A stretch of DNA of 8,245 nucleotides, taken from assembly GCA_036835325.1 (NCBI GenBank), contig DAITMF010000085.1, forward strand, positions 1-8,245, read 5' to 3'. The stretch is from CAMCHP01 sp036835325. Its GTDB lineage: Bacteria > Bacteroidota > Bacteroidia > Flavobacteriales_D > Sanyastnellaceae. Both the position numbers and the translations under genes were made by a program. Shown here in pieces: positions 5,787 through 8,245 of the stretch (position 1 is the stretch's first letter; each line of letters starts with the position of its first letter). The notes beneath the pieces are model-generated. The model was given only the letters and a program-made list of their open reading frames with translations. It did no database searches and was not told where the DNA came from.

Positions 5787-6807
5787 ACTCACGTCTTTTT
5801 CGCACGGCGCCGGCTGCGGCTGCAAACTGTCGCCCGCCGTGCTCGACAGCATACTCGCCAAGGTGGGCAAGCAAGCGCCCGACGCCAAACTGCTGGTGGG
5901 CAACAGCACCAACGACGACGCGGCCGTGTACGACCTCGGCGACGGCACCGCGATCGTCAGCACCACCGATTTTTTCATGCCCATCGTTGACGACCCCATT
6001 GATTTCGGCCGCATCGCCGCCACCAACGCCATCAGCGACGTGTACGCCATGGGCGGCACTCCGCTGCTCGCCATCGCCATACTCGGATGGCCCATCGACA
6101 AGCTTGATCCGGCAGTGGCGGGAGACGTTGTTGAAGGCGGACGACGTGCCTGTGCCGAGGCCGGCATCGCTCTCGCCGGCGGACACTCCATCGATTCGCC
6201 CGAGCCCATTTTCGGTTTGGCCGTCACAGGGCGCGTCGCCATCGCCCACCTCAAACACAACAGCACCGCCCGTGAAGGCGACCTGCTCTTCCTCACCAAA
6301 GGTTTGGGTGTTGGCATCGTTTCGACTGCGCAGAAGAAGGGTACGGCTTCGCCGGATGACCTCCGTGTGGCTGTGACGAGCATGCAGACCTTGAACCGCA
6401 TCGGTGAAGACTTTGGCCGCATGGAGGGCGTGCACGCCATGACCGACGTCACCGGCTTCGGCCTCTTGGGACACCTCGTTGAGCTCTGCCAAGGGTCGCA
6501 GTTGGGGGCAGAGGTTGACGCTGCGGCAGTCCCCATGCTTTTGCCGCACCTGGCCGATTACCACCGCATGGGCGCTGTACCGGGAGGCACGCGCCGCAAC
6601 TACGCCAGTTACGGTCGCCACGTTGACGTTGCTGAGGGCTTCATCCGCGACCTCTTGTGCGACCCGCAAACCAGCGGAGGTCTCCTTGTCGCCGTCGCCC
6701 CCGATGCCGTTGATGCGGTTACCGCCACCGGCCGGCGCCACGGCCTCGAGCTCCACCCCATCGGCCGCATGACGGCGCATACCGCACCGTTGGTGAGGGT
6801 GAGGTGA
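5773..6807 (+). CDS. selD: Selenide, water dikinase (selenophosphate synthetase)
   Basis: A 344-residue enzyme of full family length. It converts ATP, selenide and water to selenophosphate, AMP and phosphate in the cytoplasm. The N-terminus SHGAGCGCKLSP holds the catalytic pair: Cys15 and Lys18 correspond to Cys17 and Lys20 of E. coli. The metal-binding Asp residues are kept with a constant offset of two: Asp49, Asp89 and Asp225 for Asp51, Asp91 and Asp227. Other signatures are NAISDVYAMGG (85-95), GGHSID (136-141), DVTGFGLLGH (225-234) and DPQTSGG (297-303). The active site is Cys, not selenocysteine, so expression needs no Sec insertion. The start at 5773 lies inside the end of selU, which supports translational coupling. 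It is very G+C rich (40 of 60 bases in 5881-5940), and ends in TGA, which argues for the standard stop code. Confidence 0.97.
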   Translation: MEPIKLTSFSHGAGCGCKLSPAVLDSILAKVGKQAPDAKLLVGNSTNDDAAVYDLGDGTAIVSTTDFFMPIVDDPIDFGRIAATNAISDVYAMGGTPLLAIAILGWPIDKLDPAVAGDVVEGGRRACAEAGIALAGGHSIDSPEPIFGLAVTGRVAIAHLKHNSTAREGDLLFLTKGLGVGIVSTAQKKGTASPDDLRVAVTSMQTLNRIGEDFGRMEGVHAMTDVTGFGLLGHLVELCQGSQLGAEVDAAAVPMLLPHLADYHRMGAVPGGTRRNYASYGRHVDVAEGFIRDLLCDPQTSGGLLVAVAPDAVDAVTATGRRHGLELHPIGRMTAHTAPLVRVR

Positions 6808-6813
6808 GATTTC

Positions 6814-6840
6814 AGCAAGAGCAAGAGCAAGAGTAAGAGC
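6814..6840 (+). repeat. Hexanucleotide tandem repeat (AGCAAG)
   Basis: Three perfect AGCAAG units (6814-6831), one AGTAAG, and a final AGC, about 4.5 copies. The array starts seven bases after the selD stop, so changes in copy number would not alter the protein. It could affect mRNA 3' end or be neutral. Confidence 0.8.
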
Positions 6841-6858
6841 ATACAGGGCAGTTTCCAT

Positions 6859-6882
6859 TGCGGCGGCGGTGACGCCGTTGCA
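6859..6882 (+). other. GTGA-tetraloop hairpin downstream of selD
   Basis: A 10-bp stem (6859-6868 with 6873-6882, two G-T pairs) capped by GTGA, which in RNA is a stable GNRA-type loop. There is no T-tract, so it is not a standard terminator. It might stabilise the selUD mRNA 3' end. Its left flank (GTTTCCATTGCG, 6851-6862) recurs at 8078-8089, followed in both places by CGGCGGTGA, so it may be a decayed member of the repeat DNA at the right end. Confidence 0.55.
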
Positions 6883-6912
6883 TATCCACACCCTAGTCAA
6901 ACCACCGGTGAG

Positions 6913-6920
6913 TATCTTTA
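6913..6920 (+). promoter_or_regulatory. Possible -7 box of the RhuM-family gene
   Basis: TATCTTTA differs from TAnnTTTG only at the last base and lies 30 bases before the ATG at 6951. No TTG is found at the correct upstream spacing, so this is a weak assignment. Confidence 0.35.
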
Positions 6921-6950
6921 CAAGCAGTTAGAAATCGAAAAGCCGGCCCA

Positions 6951-7955
6951 ATGAACAGCGACATCCTCATCTACCAAAACCCTGATGGCGACATCAAAAT
7001 AGACGTCCGTCTGGAAGAAGAAACCGTTTGGTTGACACAAACTCAAATGGGTCAATTGTTCGGTAAGGACAAACGCACGATTAGTGAACACATTGGTAAT
7101 ATCTACAGCGATGAGGAATTGGAGAGAAGTTCAACTGTCCGGAAATTCCGGACAGTTCAATCTGAAGGAAGTCGCGTGGTAGAGCGTGAGCTTGATCACT
7201 ACAATTTGGACATCATCATATCAGTGGGCTACAGGGTTAAATCGGTGCAGGGCACACAATTCCGTATTTGGGCAACTCAGCGGTTAAAGGAACACATCAT
7301 CAAAGGTTTTACGCTCAATGATGACCGTTTTAAGTCGGGCAAATCGATGAACTACTTCAACGAATTGCAAGAACGCATTCGTGAGATCCGACTATCTGAA
7401 AAATTCTTCTACCAAAAAATCAAAGACATCTATGCCACAAGCATCGACTATGACCCGAAAGACGAAAAGACCATAGAATTTTTTAAAATCGTACAAAACA
7501 AATTGCTTTGGGCCATCAGTGAGCAAACGGCTGCCGAATTGGTGTACCGACGCGTTGATGCCAGCTTGCCATTAATGGGCATGCTTTCATACGATAAAAA
7601 ACAAATAGCGTCGATTAAAAAAGCAGAAGTTAGCATTGCCAAAAATTACCTCAATGAAGGTGAAATAAAGCTTTTGGGCTTGTTGGTGGAACAATATCTG
7701 GCATTTGCCGAGACAATGGCCCAGCAGCAAACGCCCATGTACATGAAAGATTGGATCGAACGTTTGGACTCCATTTTGCAGCTGAATGGTAGGGAGTTGT
7801 TAACCCATGCAGGGAAAATTTCGCATAAAATGGCGCTGGAGAAATCCAGTCAGGAGTACGAAGAATTCATTCAGCAACAAAAAGCCATTGAACGGGAAGC
7901 CAGTTTAAAGGAGTTGGAGGAAGACATCAAACGAATTCAAAAGCCGAAGAGGTGA
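6951..7955 (+). CDS. RhuM-family protein
   Basis: A 334-residue member of the RhuM (virulence protein RhuM) family. The N-terminal part has the typical pattern IYQNPDGDIKIDVRLEEETV, WLTQTQMGQLFGKDKRTISEH (about 27-47, helix-turn-helix-like), then STVRKFRTVQSEG (61-73) and HYNLDIIISVGYRV, with GTQFRIWATQRLKEHIIKGF (about 83-120). The middle is mostly helical, and the C-terminus (about 296-334) is charged and coiled-coil-like (ELEEDIKRIQ). RhuM was named from a Salmonella pathogenicity island; homologues are widespread on mobile and defence-rich DNA, but the biochemical role is not established, and the name should not be taken as evidence of virulence. The gene is AT-rich compared with selU/selD (21 of 60 G+C in 7441-7500), consistent with transfer. 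It contains a 25-base palindrome (7133-7157). No partner gene is visible before the window ends. Confidence 0.88.
   Translation: MNSDILIYQNPDGDIKIDVRLEEETVWLTQTQMGQLFGKDKRTISEHIGNIYSDEELERSSTVRKFRTVQSEGSRVVERELDHYNLDIIISVGYRVKSVQGTQFRIWATQRLKEHIIKGFTLNDDRFKSGKSMNYFNELQERIREIRLSEKFFYQKIKDIYATSIDYDPKDEKTIEFFKIVQNKLLWAISEQTAAELVYRRVDASLPLMGMLSYDKKQIASIKKAEVSIAKNYLNEGEIKLLGLLVEQYLAFAETMAQQQTPMYMKDWIERLDSILQLNGRELLTHAGKISHKMALEKSSQEYEEFIQQQKAIEREASLKELEEDIKRIQKPKR
7133..7157. repeat. 25-base palindrome inside the RhuM-family gene
   Basis: AACTGTCCGGAA (7133-7144), one central A, and TTCCGGACAGTT (7146-7157): perfect 12-bp arms. It encodes residues around TVRKFRTV (62-69). Confidence 0.9.
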
Positions 7956-7993
7956 AATTCACCTTGTTTGGGGGCTCAGCCGCCGAATAAACA

Positions 7994-8020
7994 GACCTGC
8001 CAATCTGCCACAGGCAGGTC
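7994..8020. repeat. 8-bp inverted repeat after the RhuM-family gene
   Basis: GACCTGCC (7994-8001) and GGCAGGTC (8013-8020) around an 11-base loop. There is no T-tract. It may act as a transcript-end hairpin for the upstream gene or belong to the repeat DNA. Confidence 0.65.
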
Positions 8021-8031
8021 CGTGGCTACGT

Positions 8032-8051
8032 AGGTACCGTCGCTACGCGAC
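8032..8051 (-). repeat. REP-like unit 3, inverted
   Basis: AGGTACC (8032-8038) abuts hairpin GTCGC / TAC / GCGAC (8039-8051). Its tail points left, and GTAG (8030-8033) precedes the hairpin as in classical REP elements. Together with its left flank (8023-8051) it is inverted-repeat partner to 8211-8239: 24 of 29 positions match, and four of the five differences are two compensatory pairs in the stem. Confidence 0.75.
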
Positions 8052-8112
8052 TGCGTGTGCGACCGGTGTGAAATTTCGTTTCCATTGCGCTCCGCGACGG
8101 CGGTGAGCCGGT

Positions 8113-8144
8113 AAACATTTTTCAGTGAACCAAAAAGGTTTACC
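8113..8144 (+). repeat. Composite repeat copy B with 9-bp stem
   Basis: Starts AAACATT and ends GTTTACC like 128-160. Here the flanks make a perfect stem, CCGGTAAAC (8108-8116) with GTTTACCGG (8138-8146), around a 21-base loop. It is central between REP-like units 3 and 4. Confidence 0.65.
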
Positions 8145-8210
8145 GGAAACACGAATTTCCTCGACCAAACGTCGCCAGCAACCAAAACGTGGTATTCACG
8201 GCCTCGGCCA

Positions 8211-8230
8211 GCCACGTAGTGGCGGCACCT
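8211..8230 (+). repeat. REP-like unit 4
   Basis: Stem GCCAC (8211-8215), triloop GTA, stem GTGGC (8219-8223), then heptamer GGCACCT (8224-8230), followed by ACGTAGCC, which is the mirror of the flank of unit 3. It closes a roughly 217-base symmetrical structure starting at 8023. Confidence 0.75.
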
Positions 8231-8245
8231 ACGTAGCCATAGGTT

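Larger units (their letters stand above)
7956..8245. other. Gene-free, repeat-rich right flank
   Basis: No gene is supported here. It carries a GC-rich inverted repeat (7994-8020), two REP-like units in head-to-head orientation (8032-8051 and 8211-8230), and between them a composite repeat (8113-8144) related to 128-160 at the left end. The window ends inside this DNA, so the element may continue. Confidence 0.7.

Noticed and set aside
5367..6900. Two long minus-strand open frames (about 389 and 383 codons) antisense to selU and selD
   Set aside because: They are low-complexity, Ala/Gly/Val- or Ser/Pro-rich translations opposite well-identified G+C-rich genes, where stop codons are rare in all frames. 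They show no family resemblance.

Overview
The window looks like chromosomal DNA of a Bacteroidota bacterium, probably a Flavobacteriales-type organism. The evidence is a secreted protein ending in a type IX secretion (T9SS) sorting domain, a lipoprotein with the CxDPxAxNYNxxAxxDDxxC motif common in the phylum, and several promoters of the phylum's TTG-N19..21-TAnnTTTG type. No rRNA, tRNA, CRISPR array or intact transposase is visible.

Layout. Bases 1-398 hold no convincing gene but are rich in small hairpins, including two REP-like units. Next come a T9SS-exported beta-propeller protein (399-1838) and a CIA30-fold secreted protein (1915-2469). A bidirectional terminator (2502-2525) separates these from a convergent small lipoprotein (2546-3010, minus). 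From a divergent promoter region a toxin-antitoxin pair reads right: an intact antitoxin (3143-3334) and a RelE/ParE-family toxin broken by an in-frame TGA (3322-3618). A multi-pass membrane protein of unknown function (3802-4704) is followed by the selenium pair selU (4755-5786) and selD (5773-6807), overlapping by 14 bases. An AT-richer RhuM-family gene (6951-7955) follows, and 7956-8245 is again hairpin-rich repeat DNA related to that at the left end.

Function. selD makes selenophosphate and selU uses it to convert 2-thiouridine to 2-selenouridine at the tRNA wobble position, so the two genes form a self-contained tRNA selenation unit. No selA or selB is present here. selD carries Cys, not selenocysteine, at its active site. 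The toxin-antitoxin pair and the RhuM gene are AT-richer than selU/selD and look like accessory, horizontally acquired cargo.

Most notable signals: (1) four copies of a REP-like unit, a 5-bp stem with a triloop abutting a G(R)(Y)ACCT heptamer, whose stems differ by compensatory base-pair changes; (2) a toxin gene whose only defect is a TGA at the conserved Arg codon, in a window that also carries selenium genes; (3) a perfect 12-bp-arm palindrome inside the RhuM coding sequence; (4) a Met in place of Gly before the Walker A lysine of SelU. I did not find a wholly new multi-gene system; the REP-like family is the best candidate for something poorly described.
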